The translations under genes were made by a program, and so were the position numbers. A DNA stretch of 64,000 nt from Latrodectus hesperus (taxonomy: Eukaryota; Arthropoda; Arachnida; Araneae; Theridiidae): positions 90,463,199 through 90,527,198 of the forward strand of contig CM075857.1 of assembly GCA_037975125.1 (NCBI GenBank). The letters run 5' to 3'. The notes under the pieces were generated by a model. That model had not been told where the DNA came from and ran no database searches. It worked only from the letters and a program-made list of their open reading frames with translations. Below, in pieces: positions 32,928 through 47,540 of the stretch (positions are counted from its first letter, which is position 1; each line of letters begins with the position of its first letter).

Positions 32928-33075
32928 GAATGGATTGTATAGTATGCATGTGAATTTAGATGGATTGTATAATAAACATAAAGTTGGATTGTATATTATC
33001 ATAAGCTTAAGTGGATTGTGTACTAAACGCTTACATAGAAAAATTGTATATTAAACATAAAATTAGAAAATTGCA
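32928..33075. repeat. Degenerate ~28-bp tandem repeat
   Basis: Five or six diverged units built around GGATTGTATAATAAACATAA (for example at 32931, 32961, 32987, 33011 and 33037), separated by short variable spacers. Confidence 0.75.
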
Positions 33076-33079
33076 TACA

Positions 33080-34690
33080 TTTTTTCTTTTATATTACAAA
33101 TTTATTTTAAATTCCTGTAGTGCTTAGTTGGGGAAAAAATTAAATTTTTTATGCTCATAAGCATGATATAAATATATCGATTCAGATTAAGATTTTTTAT
33201 ATTTTACTTCGTATTTTCATAAATTAGATTCTAAAAAATATCGTAATCACTTTAATAAATGATGTTTTGTATTTCTCAGATCATGTATCAAATGACAAAG
33301 AAGTTTGACACAGTTTATCGAGTAACATAATTAAAACAATTTTCTTTTGTTTTAGTTTTTCTCAAAATTAAGATAAAAGGAAGGGTACGCAGCAATTTAC
33401 TAAATCAATTCAATTTATTAGCAATGAAAAAAATTTTTATAAATAGGAAAGTCTCCTCATTTCTCGAGAAATATTTTAAAACAACCATTTGTAAAAAAAA
33501 AAATCTACTTTAAAACAGTATATACAATTTCTTAAAAAAAAAAAAACTTCAAGATCTGTGTAACTTAAATTTGCTGACATATTGCTTAATTAAGAGAAAA
33601 TAATGAGCAGCAAAAAGTGAATCAGAAAACCAAACAGAGAATGAAAAAAAAAATAATGAAAATAATTCCAGAAGAAGAAATCAAATCATATACGCAGGGA
33701 TTATTTTGTCCATTCCTTCTGAGAAATTTTTTTACTTCATTTCACTTCTTTTTATCAAACAATTTTTCATTTCGACGGCGGCAGCGGTTTTAAAAAATCC
33801 AACTGTAACTATAACTGTCAATTAAGGAAGAGCGGAATAAAGTTTTGCCGATCGCAAATATAAAGAAAAATGACGAATAAATGCAGCAAAGAAGAATAAA
33901 AAAATTAAATTAGGATACAATTAAAAAATACTTTTTATTCCACGCAAAAACCTCTGTGTTCGACCTCATTAAATTTACGTAAATAAATTAGAAGACCGCC
34001 GAGAAGCAGAACCGCTTAACACAAGCTCTTGCACTTGTGCAGTTATTGTTTCCATCTCGTGAGGTTTATTATTAAATTAATTAACAAGAAATTTTTTTTA
34101 ATGAAGTGCTAATATGAAACGCGCCAAAATATGAAGAAATTAGCCGATAGCGAAAAGTCAAACAATTTTTCAAGCATATTCATAATACGCTTATTACATT
34201 TTTTAACGTAATTTGGAATATATTTTAACGAAATTACTAATTACATTTCTTATGATCTATTTTTATTCATGCCTGATTCCTAATTAATTTACTTTGTTCT
34301 ATTTTTTTTTACTGAATTGTGAAAAGTATGAGTGCTAATTTTACAATATGTTGAATTAAATGTTTAAGGTAATAAGATGGAAAAATTCGAAAAATTCCAA
34401 AAACAAAGTTTAAAGTTATTTATTTTAAATTATTTTAAACATGAAAATTGTTAATTGCATTAATTTCCTGTATACATATCTTTAATGATATCGCTTTTTA
34501 TATCATACTTATGGATTTCAAAATATCCATTTAGAAAGGATTTGCAGAATTATTTTTAATTTTTATGGAACAAGATTAATAATGAAGACATAAGTCATTT
34601 TACTATCATACTATCACTGCGTAACGGTGTGTCAGTCACGAATATTCTTATAATAAATCTGTTGTTTAAATAAAAATTTTAAACTTCTCA
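33080..34690. other. AT-rich stretch with a slightly complex core
   Basis: A/T-rich with several A8-A13 runs. The block 33770-34080 contains more G/C (CGACGGCGGCAGCGG near 33774, GACCGCCGAGAAGCAGAACC near 33993) and could be conserved non-coding DNA, but no motif is decisive. Confidence 0.4.
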
Positions 34691-34764
34691 TTTCATTGCT
34701 TGTTGCTTTACGGTTTTCTTTTCTCACCAAGACAAACTGCTCAAAGATTAAGAACTCAAAGAAC

Positions 34765-34842
34765 TCTTTATACATTCTCTCGAATACATTCATAATTCTC
34801 TCGAATACATCTCGAATACAAACTCTCGAATACATTCATTTT
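34765..34842. repeat. Short tandem repeat of TCTCGAATACATTCAT
   Basis: Four units of TCTCGAATACAT with variable tails at 34778-34840. Confidence 0.8.
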
Positions 34843-34844
34843 TT

Positions 34845-35145
34845 AAGAAGATTTAAAAATATTAAAACGCAATTTAATGTTTAATATGGTGTCCGGTTCT
34901 TTCAAAAAACTAAAAGTACTGCCCACTCGTTCTTTGCTTGTGAAGAGCATATTAATTTTTAAATCTGTTTCAAAACATCAATTTATGATTTTAAAGTGAT
35001 CTTTCTCCAGCATTAAAAGCCTCTTAAATTTGATCAGGAACAAGTGACGATGTCGATACCCAAGCTGACACATTCATCTCCTTACTCTGTACCAGCTAGA
35101 AAGGAGCATTAGGACCTTCGAATTTCTCACATGTAAAATGAATTC
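34845..35145. other. Non-coding stretch
   Basis: No features recognised. Confidence 0.45.
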
Positions 35146-35149
35146 TTTT

Positions 35150-35480
35150 CCAATCGAATTACTGAGATTTTAAGATCCCAGGTTCAATTCCATCAACTGT
35201 TGAAAAGCGAATTATGGATGGCTAGGCTTTGAGAGTGGAGATTTCAAATCTTTTTCCCATTTCGAGCATGAATACCACCCATCTGTTAGGAAAAGTTTTA
35301 ACAGAAGGCAACATATATTTGGACCCCATAAACACCAAAATAAAAGAGTGCTTAACATGACCCATGGTAGAACTATGCACTTCAGAATAATATGCCTCGA
35401 GTTTGATCCTAGCCACTGTTGAACAAAGGAAAATGGATGTTTTCTATGTTCTGCGTTCATATTTCTTATGGCAGGTGCTG
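35150..35480 (+). repeat. SINE family D, two partial copies
   Basis: B-box-like GGTTCAATTCCATCAACTGT at 35182 with following AAAAGCG, and again CGAGTTTGATCCTAGCCACT with GTTGAACAAAGGAAAATGG at 35397. Both match the family D order B box, ACTGTTGAAC, purine-rich segment. Heads are mostly unrecognisable, so both are old. Confidence 0.5.
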
Positions 35481-35724
35481 CAGAATCTTCCGGTTATTTG
35501 CCTGGCCATTTTTGAATATGGTATTCTGTCGATGGAAACTTCTTTTTCGAAATAATGATATAAGTTGGATTTTAAAGCGATTTAACTAAAACCTTTAGAT
35601 GTAAGTTTTGCATGACGAAAAAATTAAAAAAAATAATAATAAATAGTTTTTATGCCCACGATAAACATTTTTAAGAAATTCAGCAAACTTTTTGAGATCA
35701 TGTTTTACAAATCTGCTTTTTATT

Positions 35725-36019
35725 TTATTTTTTTATTTATGGTGGGCACTTAGGTAATTAACAAGCCCAGAAACGGCTACTCATTTGTCGTTACCCAGCG
35801 GGCACCTGTGAACCAAATCACGGAGGCGATTAGCGTTGCCCGCGCCATACCACCACAAACCCGCTTACAGGGTAGGCCACATTCATACATGATCACAGAA
35901 GAAAGGACAGAGAAGCACAGAGAGAACAGAGAAAGAACGTAACATCCATGCCCCGAACCGGGATTCGAACCCGGGACCCACAGCTTAGGATTGCTAACAA
36001 CTCAGCCATCTGGGAGGGC
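35725..36019 (-). repeat. tRNA-derived SINE (family A-related) with target duplication
   Basis: Minus strand: CCAGATGGCTGAGTTGTTAG (A box), CCCGGGTTCGAATCCCGG (B box), then GGGGCATGGATG, TTTCTCTGTTCTCTCTG and the CTACCCTGTAAGCGGG block seen in family A. The left end is an A-rich tail on its own strand. Flanking AATCTGCTTTTTATT (35710) and AATCTGCATTTTATT (36020) form a 15-bp duplication with one mismatch. Confidence 0.85.
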
Positions 36020-36049
36020 AATCTGCATTTTATTATTTCATCAATACTA

Positions 36050-36515
36050 ATTTAAAAAAACATTATTAATGTTGGCGTCAGTAAGGCAATAGTTTTAAGA
36101 TTCAAAACAGATTGTTTACAAATATTGCAATTATTTATGAAGAATTCTATTAATTAATGTATTTTTAAAAAATTAAATTGTCGTTGTCGATTTAAACTAG
36201 TCATAAAAGGGGTTTTATTATGTATTTTTCATTTTGCTTTTTCTGCTGTTCTATTGTTAATGGCTTGAATCAATGGAAAACGGCCTCTCAAACCGATGCT
36301 TTGCTCCTTATATAAGAAATCGTTTTATTAACAAAATGAGCTTCGACACTATTCTCAGACATTTGATGGTGAATTTTGCCTTATTTGCTGCCGCTCGAAG
36401 AATGCGATTGAAGGCAGGCAGCAAATTCGTCGACAAGTCGGATTTACGACTCCCTCCTTCTGAGTATCGTGTGACGAGGATGAAACGTTACCTGACGTCA
36501 TGGATATTTTAAACC
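36050..36515 (+). repeat. Dispersed repeat B, uninterrupted copy
   Basis: Inverted relative to 9640-10385 and without the MITE found there. Shared words include AATGTTGGCGT, CACAAATATTGCAATTAT-like sequence, CATTTTGCTTTTTCT, GACACTATTCTCAGACAT and GTCGACAAGTCGGATTTACG. A 79-codon frame at 36273-36512 is open but has no known domain. Confidence 0.8.
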
Positions 36516-36579
36516 AATGAGAATCGCAACAGAGTGGGGTACTCAAGATTTCAATTTTAACGAAAGAATGAACCACTTT

Positions 36580-37395
36580 ATGGTTAATAATTCTTAACGC
36601 ATCCCATTATTCGTAGCCTTTTTGTTTAATTTTGATGGGTAAAGATTATGACTTTGAGTTGTTGCAACCCAAATGGTGAAAAAAATTGGTTTTGTATAAA
36701 TTTCCACAATGCCTTCAAAGTTTACCATGTTGAGGAATACACGTTGAATGTATATGTTGTCAAATACACTTCCGATTGTGGGGTGATTTGGTCAACTTTC
36801 ACATTCTAAAGTAGTTCAAATTTCCTCGGTTGTTTGTGGAACTCAAGTTCTCTAAGTGAGTTGGTATCATTCGGAATCTAATATATATATATAAATCGTT
36901 ATGAAGATTTATACTCTAACTTCACAATTGTGGAAAAGTTGTATTCTAATAAAATTTGAAAGTAATCCATCAATTATTAATGAACATTTTTATGTTCACC
37001 ACTTTTATACTTAAATGCAGTGGTTTTGTATGTTGTATAAATGGGTATTTTTTAAAAAATAACTTTAATATTTAGTGACAACTATTATAATTGATTAAGG
37101 TTACAACATAGTTGAATCTGATATCGAAATGAGTTATTTTAAATTTGTTTTGATATCAAAAGAAACTATGTTTAATCAAAATTAACCTTGTTTTCTTCAC
37201 TTTAATATTTAACCTTATATAAACTAAATGCACTTAAAAGAGAAAAAAAACATTAATTATAAATAATTTTTACGTACGAACTCCTACAATTGTTTCATTA
37301 AAAACTGCTTCCTTTTAAAAACAAAACTTTAAATTAATTGTTAATTACTTCGTATGGTTACAGTTATCAAAATAAATCGTTTGAGTAGTCACATT
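36580..37395. other. AT-rich non-coding stretch
   Basis: No features recognised. Confidence 0.5.
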
Positions 37396-37399
37396 ATAT

Positions 37400-37880
37400 A
37401 CTTAATTGCCCAAACTAATTAAAGCATGCTATGTTTTAAAAATGCGTTGCTCCTCATTCAGATGCAGGAGCTTGTGTGGGTTTTCATTTCATTATGATTC
37501 GCATTCGAAACCACTGAAGAGAATTAATTCTCCAAGGACAATAAGACGGAAGCAAGAAGATGCAATTATTCGTCATTTAAACTCTCTGCAGGTGTTCCAT
37601 CGAAGCATAATTCTATTCGAAACATTCTTCCTCTTTCTCTCAGAAATGATTTCAAAATTGTGAGCAGAAAAATAAAAAAGGAACGCCAAGCTGCAGTTAA
37701 TCTCTCGCCATTTCATCTAATAAGGCAGAAAAAGCGTTTTCTTCGGAATTCGCGAAATTAAGGAGGATTAAAATCCAAAACGAAATTCATAATATTTGGA
37801 AATCGCAGTAGATCCATCTCTGAATACCCTTGGCGCTGTTGCAGAATCTCTGGCGTAGGCGGCGGATGGAGACATTGCAA
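37400..37880. promoter_or_regulatory. Moderately GC-richer patch, weak regulatory candidate
   Basis: Higher-complexity non-repeat DNA with homeodomain-like cores (GAATTAATTCTCC near 37523, GCAATTATTCGTC near 37562, CAGTTAATCTC near 37694). An 85-codon frame (37406-37663) has no family match. The basis is weak: composition only. Confidence 0.2.
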
Positions 37881-37884
37881 AAAT

Positions 37885-39980
37885 TACGAATCTTTATTAA
37901 AATGTAGGTTTTTAATTCGAATAATTTGAAATGTTCTAATTGAGCCCAAAGGGAAGTGATCATGGTCCTTCACTGACAACGAATCAAAACTTTCAGTGCA
38001 GAATTTTCACTTTTCCTATTTTCTATAGGGAACTCTTAAATTATTGGAGAAATTATTTGAATAAAATTTTGATGTGAAACTTGAGTCTCCATTTTAAAAA
38101 CAATAATGTTGGTGATATGTGTAGATGTATCTATTTCTATTATTAAGAATGCAAGAATTATTCCGAATTGAGAAAATAGAGCTTAACCGCATAAAACTTC
38201 AGGAATAAATTAGGCGTAATTTGTTATTGTCAGATAATGTGTGAATTATGCGTGAACGAACGACAAATAAACTGAGAAATTTTGTTTGTTTAAAATAAAA
38301 TACGTATTTATTTTAACAACCTAATGTAAAAATACCTGACAACATATAGTAATAAATATTCTTCATCTTGATTTTTTTCCAAAATGCTTCATTATTAGAA
38401 TTATGCTTATAAAAATTGCAACAATAAGGCATTCTGTGGGACATTTAAAAGTAATTATCTAAAATCTTAAGAATTATCTTGTCTAGTATTTATTAAGCAG
38501 CAAAATATTTCATTCAAAAAAGAATATTTCATTGTATTATGACAAATTTTGTTTTAAGAATATTGAATTTCAAAGGTAGTATGTTTGACAGCATTTTTCT
38601 TTTCTTGCCGAAAATCAACAAAGCTTTCCAAAAAATGGTATTTTTCCTAAAGATGCATTTGCATTTTACATTTGAGAAGATAAATGAGTGCTTTTATCGC
38701 ACTCCACGACAAATCATTTTGTGGATGATTCAATTCAATTACAAAGAGGATTTAATTGGACATTCTTTTAAAAAATTATTTTGTCTTCTCAGCTTTTATT
38801 CTTAATTGCTTAGTTAATTCAGACATAGTTTAGGTAAGTTTTGACATTAAGGACAAATAAAATGAAGTTCCATTTTAGTATTTCACTTGTTATCATTAGT
38901 GACGTGAAACTGTTTCGAAATATATTTTTAATCTGTTCAAAACTATTAATAGTAATCTTAAATTTTCTTATGCTTTAAAGATCGATTTCCTTACCAAACA
39001 AAGTATGAAGGCCATTTATTGTCCAAGTGATGTTGTAATTTTATAACAAATACATTGTTTCTTTAGATGTACAATGTGATAGTACTTTTAGGATTTCCTT
39101 AAAATTTTCTTACGTTTTTATAGGTTTAAATGTGTGTCTGATGATGTAGTAATTATACTCAAAACATGAACAGATTTCCTAGAATATTATTTGCAACCGT
39201 GATGATAAATTATTCGAAGTTTTTTAGAATTATAATTGTTTTTAAACTAATTTTAAAGCATGAATTTAAGATTTATTTTTTGGAAGCGTGTCTTCATCCG
39301 TTACATTTATGTTATATTACAAATCGAGGAATAATAGTCGATAAAAAACTTTTATTTTGTTTTTATTTTCAGATACTGGTGGGTAACGTTTTTCGAACAT
39401 TATTTATGAACTTTTATTTTAATATGATACATTTTTACATTTCTATTATCAAAAACACTTTTTAACGGCAAGTAAATTTTATGATACACATTCATTTATC
39501 AAAGGCTGGTAGTGTTCGATTGTAAGCAATTGTAAGTTTACAATTGATTAAAATAAAGAAAAGGTTAATCATCTTTGTAAATGACCCTTCATAAAGCATA
39601 GTAACATGCATATTTTCCGTTTAATCAATACAATCTCTGTTTTTGTTCTACTTCTAGTTAAGAAAAGATTCAATATTGTGCTTATTATTAAGAACTTGAC
39701 ACAACTTTTGACTCGAGCGAAATGGTCTAACTTTTCATCTGCAGTTACAATTAATAATTTTTAATTTGAAAAGATGTCCTTTTTCAATCGAAACAAATTT
39801 CGATTTTCTTGTTCGAGATTTTCGTTATACTAATATTTTTGTCTTAAATCTATTTCAGAAAAGAGATTAATTATTTATTTGTTATGCAAACAATGTGTTT
39901 AACATAACCTGAATTTACTGTATCAGATGTGAGAAAAAATCCCAGTCAAATAAAATCATATTCATTACTCATATATATAT
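37885..39980. other. AT-rich non-coding stretch
   Basis: Frames of 88 and 99 codons (38539-38805, 39166-39465) are rich in Phe, Ile, Lys and Asn as expected by chance in such DNA. No features recognised. Confidence 0.5.
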
Positions 39981-39981
39981 A

Positions 39982-41694
<1,713 letters not shown>

Positions 41695-42007
41695 CGTAAT
41701 AGGATTTTTTCACCTTTTCAGCACAAGGGGCAGAAGTGATAGCGTCTTATGCAGAGGGTAATGGCCCCGAAAGTGGGTGGGTCCTTATAATTTTGAAGCA
41801 AGAACCCATCAGAAGACCCCCAAAACTTGGCTTCCCACCTTCAGAAGTAACATTTCCCATGGAAGACATTGCGATAATGTCATATTTAGCGTGCCCAGTC
41901 ACCATTAGCGAACACATCTTTTATTTAAGTCGGAGATCAAAGCTACTTTCTTCAGCTTATGAGAAGAAACGAATTAACCGACCCGGTCAACGCGGCCCAT
42001 AGGAAAA
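41695..42007. other. Non-coding stretch of mixed composition
   Basis: An 88-codon plus-strand frame (41736-42002) is open and less AT-rich than average ([20 protein letters not shown]), but I recognise no family. Possibly a repeat fragment. Confidence 0.35.
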
Positions 42008-42009
42008 TA

Positions 42010-42741
42010 CAGAGGGTGATCGGTAAACGAACATAATCTGTTACAAGTCTATGTTCCCTGTCCGAATTGTTCGTGAACAAATCATCGATTTACCATAGAT
42101 TTTTTTGAGAAATCGATTCATTCGTTCTGAAGATCTAAAAAATGAAATTAGAAAAGGATGTATAACTTTTTATGAAGTTTATAAAAAAAATAACACATAT
42201 AGTCTTGCATATTTATCAGAACTTTTCATTTTTTTTTTTTGTTTATAGAATGTTAAAGAACATGTCCAATGACGAATACATTTCACTCTTTTTCAGGATT
42301 TACCGGAAGTGATGAATAGCATTGTTATAGTAAAGATCTTTATCCTTACTGATATCAGCTTGGTTGGTGACCATCACTCTTACACCCTCCCACTTCTTCA
42401 ACGAATGAACGAGGGGAGGGGGTGCTGAAAGTGAAATCAGTTTAGGTTTAAAATGGAATAATGATGGTCTACTTTGGCTATAAATATTCTATTGGAATTT
42501 TTTTTATAGTATAGATCTTTGAAGCCGCAACGTAATTCAAGAGAAATGAAAAACGATTTTTGATCCCTTGGGTTTGGCAACCTTGCACGTCATACTCCGA
42601 GAGCTAAGAAGTGGTCCATAAAATTAATTTTAGTTCGTAATCCGAAAATGTGTTTGATGTCCGAACATAAAAATCGTTCGCGAAAGTGTTCTTAATCCGA
42701 TTTGCTCGCTTTTTGAAGTATCGTTAACTGGTCCCCCATTG
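42010..42741 (+). mobile_element. Non-autonomous pogo-like element, copy 3 (full length)
   Basis: Left end CAGAGGGTGATCGGTAAACG, preceded by TA, and right end reading inward CAATGGGGGACCAGTTAACG, so terminal inverted repeats of ~20 bp are present. Length 732 bp. Subterminal repeats of GTTCG/CCGAAC words lie at both ends. Shares its body with 28776 and 30216. No transposase; it depended on a relative elsewhere. Confidence 0.85.
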
Positions 42742-43119
42742 AATGGCTCAAAGGGAAAAAGACGCCCTTTCAAAAGTATTGATGAATGCGATAAGTTTGT
42801 CAGGAAGTACAGTTTCAATGTGAAAATAACGACAAATTTGAAATTAATTGATCATTGATGAAATGTTAAATTTTCCATTTGCTATTCGAGCCATTATTTT
42901 TAATATAACTAACTATATAATATTTGTAAACTCTAAGTTGAGTTTGAATTTATTTTGTTTATAGTTAGATTTTGTATGCTTATTTATTTATTTATTTTTT
43001 GTTTTACAACAGTTAAATTACTTTATTAAATTCCAAGGGAATTTTAGTAATGAATCCCTGTTGTTTCAAATTTTTGATGAATGCAATCAATAAATCCGTA
43101 GAAGAACAGAAAAGGAACC

Positions 43120-43600
43120 CAAACTTAAATGTGTTGCGCAGACATAGAAACATGCCACACAAGTTGTGGCGTGGAATGTGTTTTCTGTATACAATCCAGG
43201 TCTTCTGTACACTGTAGAAAGAACTTTGATGCAAGACCAATACATAAAAAATTCTCAAAACTCGTCTCATACCCCAAGTAAAGGGTTGGCATCAAATTGA
43301 TGATTTCATTTTCATGCATGATAAGCCCCCTGTCACAACACCTGTATAAAGAGAGAGATTCAAGCCTTGTTATGGCCTGGGAACAGACTAGACAAGAATC
43401 CCATAGAAAATGCATGTGGGATTATTAAGAAAGAACTTAAAAAAAGTAACTAATTACAAATCAAGCTTTAATTGAAGAACCCATCAAAATATGGCAACAT
43501 AATTTAGAAATAAAAGAAATGTAAAACTCTAGTAAAGACTATGCCAATAAAAAAGGTTAAAATGCTCATGAAGAACAAAGGAATGTTTACACACAAAATA
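43120..43600 (+). pseudogene. Tc1/mariner transposase relic, C-terminal half
   Basis: Fragments in several frames: GWHQIDDFIFMHDKPPV with the second catalytic D (codon 43320-43322), a decayed W-PGN...D linker, NPIENACGIIKKELKK with the catalytic E (43406-43408), then LVKTMPIKKVKMLMKNKG, the usual C-terminal motif. Multiple stops. No clear inverted repeats found. Older than the element at 25975. Confidence 0.8.
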
Positions 43601-43604
43601 TTAG

Positions 43605-46600
43605 ATTTCATTTATAAAGTTATCGTTCATTATTTTCTACAAATAAAATGGTTGAAACGATAAAATTGCCCTTTAAGTCTTATAATGTGAACACATCTGT
43701 CATTAATAAATAGAACATCGGCAATAAATTCTGAACAGCTGTAAATTGTTTTCCTTTTCCTTCTTAAAAATACGTTTAAGTTTGATCTATATAAAGCATG
43801 CACGATACGGCATATGGTATTCTTAAATAAATTTACTCATTATTCGCAGTACAAGAATTTACTTATCTAAATACCCATTACGTAGATCTTTATCTGCGTG
43901 AATGAACTGCCTACTTAACATTCCAGAAAAGGGGTATGCCATGACTGGATATGAAAATCAGTTTTCTGAATAGTTACAGAAAGTGCGCGAAACAGGAAAA
44001 GTAAATTATTTATCTAAATTTAAGACACTTACAATAAAGCTTTTACATTTTGCAATTTTTATGCTCATAGTTCTGTTATGTATAAATAACGTGGAAATGT
44101 TATTCTAAAATATTTTTAAATTTAAATTTATGACACATAAACTGCATTTGTGACTTTAAGGCAATCATTGCATGCTTTAATATTAAATTATATATTTTTC
44201 TTCATGTGTTTATTTAAAATTTCAAAATTTCTGTATAACAGGGAATATTAATTGAACATGCATTTTATAACAAGCTTGAATTCATAACAAAATTGCTTTG
44301 TATTTATAAAATAAATTAAGAAACATAATTTATGCTTAACTTAGGTAGTACACTAATATTTAATTAATAAAACATTTTTATTTAAGTGAAGCAGGTATAC
44401 GTTTCTTCCATTATTTTACTCAAACTTATAACATTGATTTATTTATAACTTCTTATCAATATATTTTACCTATTAATTAAATTACAAAATGTTAAAAAAA
44501 CTGTCCATAAGTGATCATTAAATAGAAATAATTGTTTTAAAATAAAATTCCAAGTACATTCACACATTCATGCGAATAGCATTTTTAAAAATTATTTTAG
44601 AAAAAAAAACAATATACCTAAATAATATATTCCTCTTCAAAAATTAATTAAAAATTAAAATCTAAATACCACTTAAATCATAATTTTTTAACAATAATTA
44701 AAAAAATTTTAATAAATGTTTTAATTTATTTATATTTTTCATTATTTTATTCTTTAAATATCACTTAGAAAATTTTTTAGAAAACTCAAAATAAAACTAA
44801 AAAATTCTTTCTGTAAATAATGTATAAATGTTTAAATTCTGCTATTGAAAAGTCCTAATGTATAAAAAAACTACTTTTATAATGATATTTTAATTCTAAC
44901 TATCAATTAAAATCAAACTATCACAGTAAAAACAATTTTATTATTCTTACAATTGGAGCTTTAAGTCACATAACAAATGTTATGAATAGTTATGAAAAAT
45001 TAAACTTGTATTTTAAATATGTTCGTGATGGAGTTTTCAAAAATTTACATTCTTTTCTAAATTTAGCATTAATAAAACTAAATAAATAATTGAAAATAAT
45101 AACATTTTTTGCAAATGAAACAATATTACCCTGGTGGCAATTTTTTTAACTTAATCATTGTAAAAAAAAGTTTTTTTCTCAACTTTGTTTTCCTTAAAAA
45201 TTTAATAAAAATATAAGGTAGTAAATTTTATTGGAATTAGTTTTCTTAGTTTAAAACTAATAATAAATTATATAAAAATATTTTTATAAATATTTAACAC
45301 GAATAAATATTTTCGTGCTCTGAAATTTGTGTGTTATCTCCCGTGAACTTCTTTCTTTTCCACACTCTACTATAAATAATATTTTTCGAAACACACATGA
45401 TAATACTTTTTCTACACAGCTAAGTAATTAAAATAGTTTTCGTACTTTATGATTAAATGTGATCTTAATATTGGAACACAGGAGAATTTGGCCATTTAAA
45501 TTAGAATCCTGCTTAATAAGAAATTTTAACACGAAGCATGGATTTTAGAGTTATAAGAAATCTGTGAAATAATCTTTAAAAAAAATCACAAATGCTCATT
45601 CCCTATCTGTCAAACAACATTTTTAAATGTAATTATTTTATAAAAGACATTTCATTGAAAACATCATTTTTATTTTTTCAAAAATATTAATGATTTTATT
45701 TTAAAACATTCTTGAATATAAAAGACACATTAGATGAACAAAGATTGATGAATTTCTGTTCTATTCAATCCCCTCACCCAAACATCTTTTTTTCCAAGAC
45801 ATGGAAAAATAACATTTTTTATCGATCATTATATATTCATTAGCATTTTTAGATATTTAAAATTATTAACCTATTTTTATTATTATGGATTTTTTTAATG
45901 TTGAAATTTTATTACATAGTACAATGAAAAGCCAATTAGCTAAAAGTTGCAAAACTTTCTTGTCACCCCCACAGAATTTTCCTTTCTTGAAGAACCCTCT
46001 CTCTCTTTTCGTAAATGTGGCTCCATATTTATAGAAAAGAAAAGGATGACACCCAACCACGAAACATATGAACTTAAGCAATAGAATAACTGAACCTTAT
46101 CTACGGTCGAAAGTTATGACCCAGCGAAAAGAGTTCAGACCAAAACATAATAAGAAAAGGTAAAGAAAAACGCGCTGAGTGGTTTTTAAGCTGAGCAAGT
46201 GTCAACAAGTAAAGTGTAGTACCCTTATAGTATAAATAAGGTTGTGAATGAATTACACTACACTTTTAATATGAAATACGTAATTTTCTATAGACATAAA
46301 AAAGGACCAACACAAAAATTTCTCTTTTATTAGTTTAAATCGGCAAGGACGATTTAAATTTTTTTGAATGAGTATTAAAAAAATTTAGAAGATAGCATTA
46401 AAAAAATTTTATTACTTTAACTGAAAATAAAGGAATTTATTCGTGAAGCAAATTAATTGGTCTGATTTTTAATAATTCTTTAAAAATTTATTAACATTAT
46501 AATATATTTTTACCTCTATAAATTATCAAGAAAATTAATTTATATCCATTTGCTGAAATTTTCTCATTTGAAATTTTATTTAAGATGTTCACGAGCGATA

Positions 46601-47090
46601 AATGAGAAGTTCTCGTATACATTAGATTACTTAAAAAGTTATTTTCAAGTGTAAAGTTTGATCTCGGGGGAAATTTTATTTTTTCATAATTTTGGCATTT
46701 AGTCCAGATTTTCATCAAAGGAATTTTGTCTGTTTCATAGAATTTTTTAAATTCAATGTAGTTTTCGTAACTTTTTCATATTTTAGAATGATATATTACA
46801 ATTTAGATAACTTTTTAAGTAATATTGAAAAGGTGAAAGCAGTCTCAATTTTATCATCATTATTATTTTTATGTAAAATATTCAACATTCAAGAGATTCA
46901 CATAAAATAAAGAACATTTTGCTGTCCGAATTTCAATTTGAACCTACCATTCAACAATACTTCTCTTAACAACAGAGTTTAGGACTATTATGATGTATGA
47001 AGGATTCTAAAAAAGGAATAAAGTACAAAAAATAAGTTAATAAAGGAAATATTAAAGTAATGGAAGTGATTCCATTTTAATTTGTCAAAT
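43605..47090. other. Long AT-rich gene-free stretch
   Basis: Roughly 3.5 kb of extremely A/T-rich sequence with many A/T homopolymers. Frames (for example 45866-46081, 46497-46718, 46692-46910) are short and low in complexity. I see no gene, repeat family or RNA. Confidence 0.6.
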
Positions 47091-47104
47091 GTTTCATCGC
47101 ATTA

Positions 47105-47540
47105 ACAAATGAGGAGCAGGATATATTAATGCTTAATTGTGCACGTTAAACAGCCGTTTTTCAGGAGCGTCCCTTCCCCCTAACATTCCCACTCGAAAAC
47201 TCCAAAGGAAATTTCCTTTAATTATCCATACATCGCCCGAACTCTTTCAAGACGGATGTCGAAGGGGGGAATTCCGGAGTGGAAGCCCCCCCGTGACATA
47301 CCGATCGCGGTTTTTGATTGGACAACTGTCCCCAAAAGCGCAGAGAAGACGCAAGCGCCAACCTAAGCCCCAACTCCAACAGGCTGATACGGTTCCTAGC
47401 TCTCTGAAGCAAGTCCGGCCAATCAGAATCCGGCAGAGGAGTTAAATGCCGGATAGCCGGAGGGAAAAGCGGGATCTTGAGTTGTATCGTCGGTCGTATT
47501 CCACGCACGCGGGGTTTCCCCAGCATTTATGAACATTATT
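47105..47540 (+). promoter_or_regulatory. GC-rich CCAAT-containing island, probable promoter of the Rx-like gene
   Basis: About 430 bp of distinctly GC- and CpG-containing sequence in AT-rich DNA, ~0.65 kb upstream of the Rx-like start codon. It has CCAAT boxes in both orientations: GATTGG at 47316-47321 and GGCCAATCAG at 47417-47426. No clear TATA box is seen; the word GTTAAATGCC follows the second CCAAT by ~15 bp. Both strands are open for ~100 codons but neither frame resembles a protein. The strand is inferred from the gene downstream. An enhancer or an unspliced 5' UTR exon are alternatives. Confidence 0.45.

Noticed and set aside
39166..39465. 99-codon ORF, membrane-like composition
   Set aside because: Phe/Ile/Lys/Asn bias is what AT-rich DNA gives by chance; no start context, splice site or homologue recognised.
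43013..43415. Minus-strand ORFs of 85 and 96 codons
   Set aside because: They are antisense shadows of a Tc1 transposase relic whose motifs read on the plus strand.
47137..47526. Opposed ~100-codon ORFs on both strands
   Set aside because: Symmetric openness is explained by GC-rich composition; neither product resembles a protein family.
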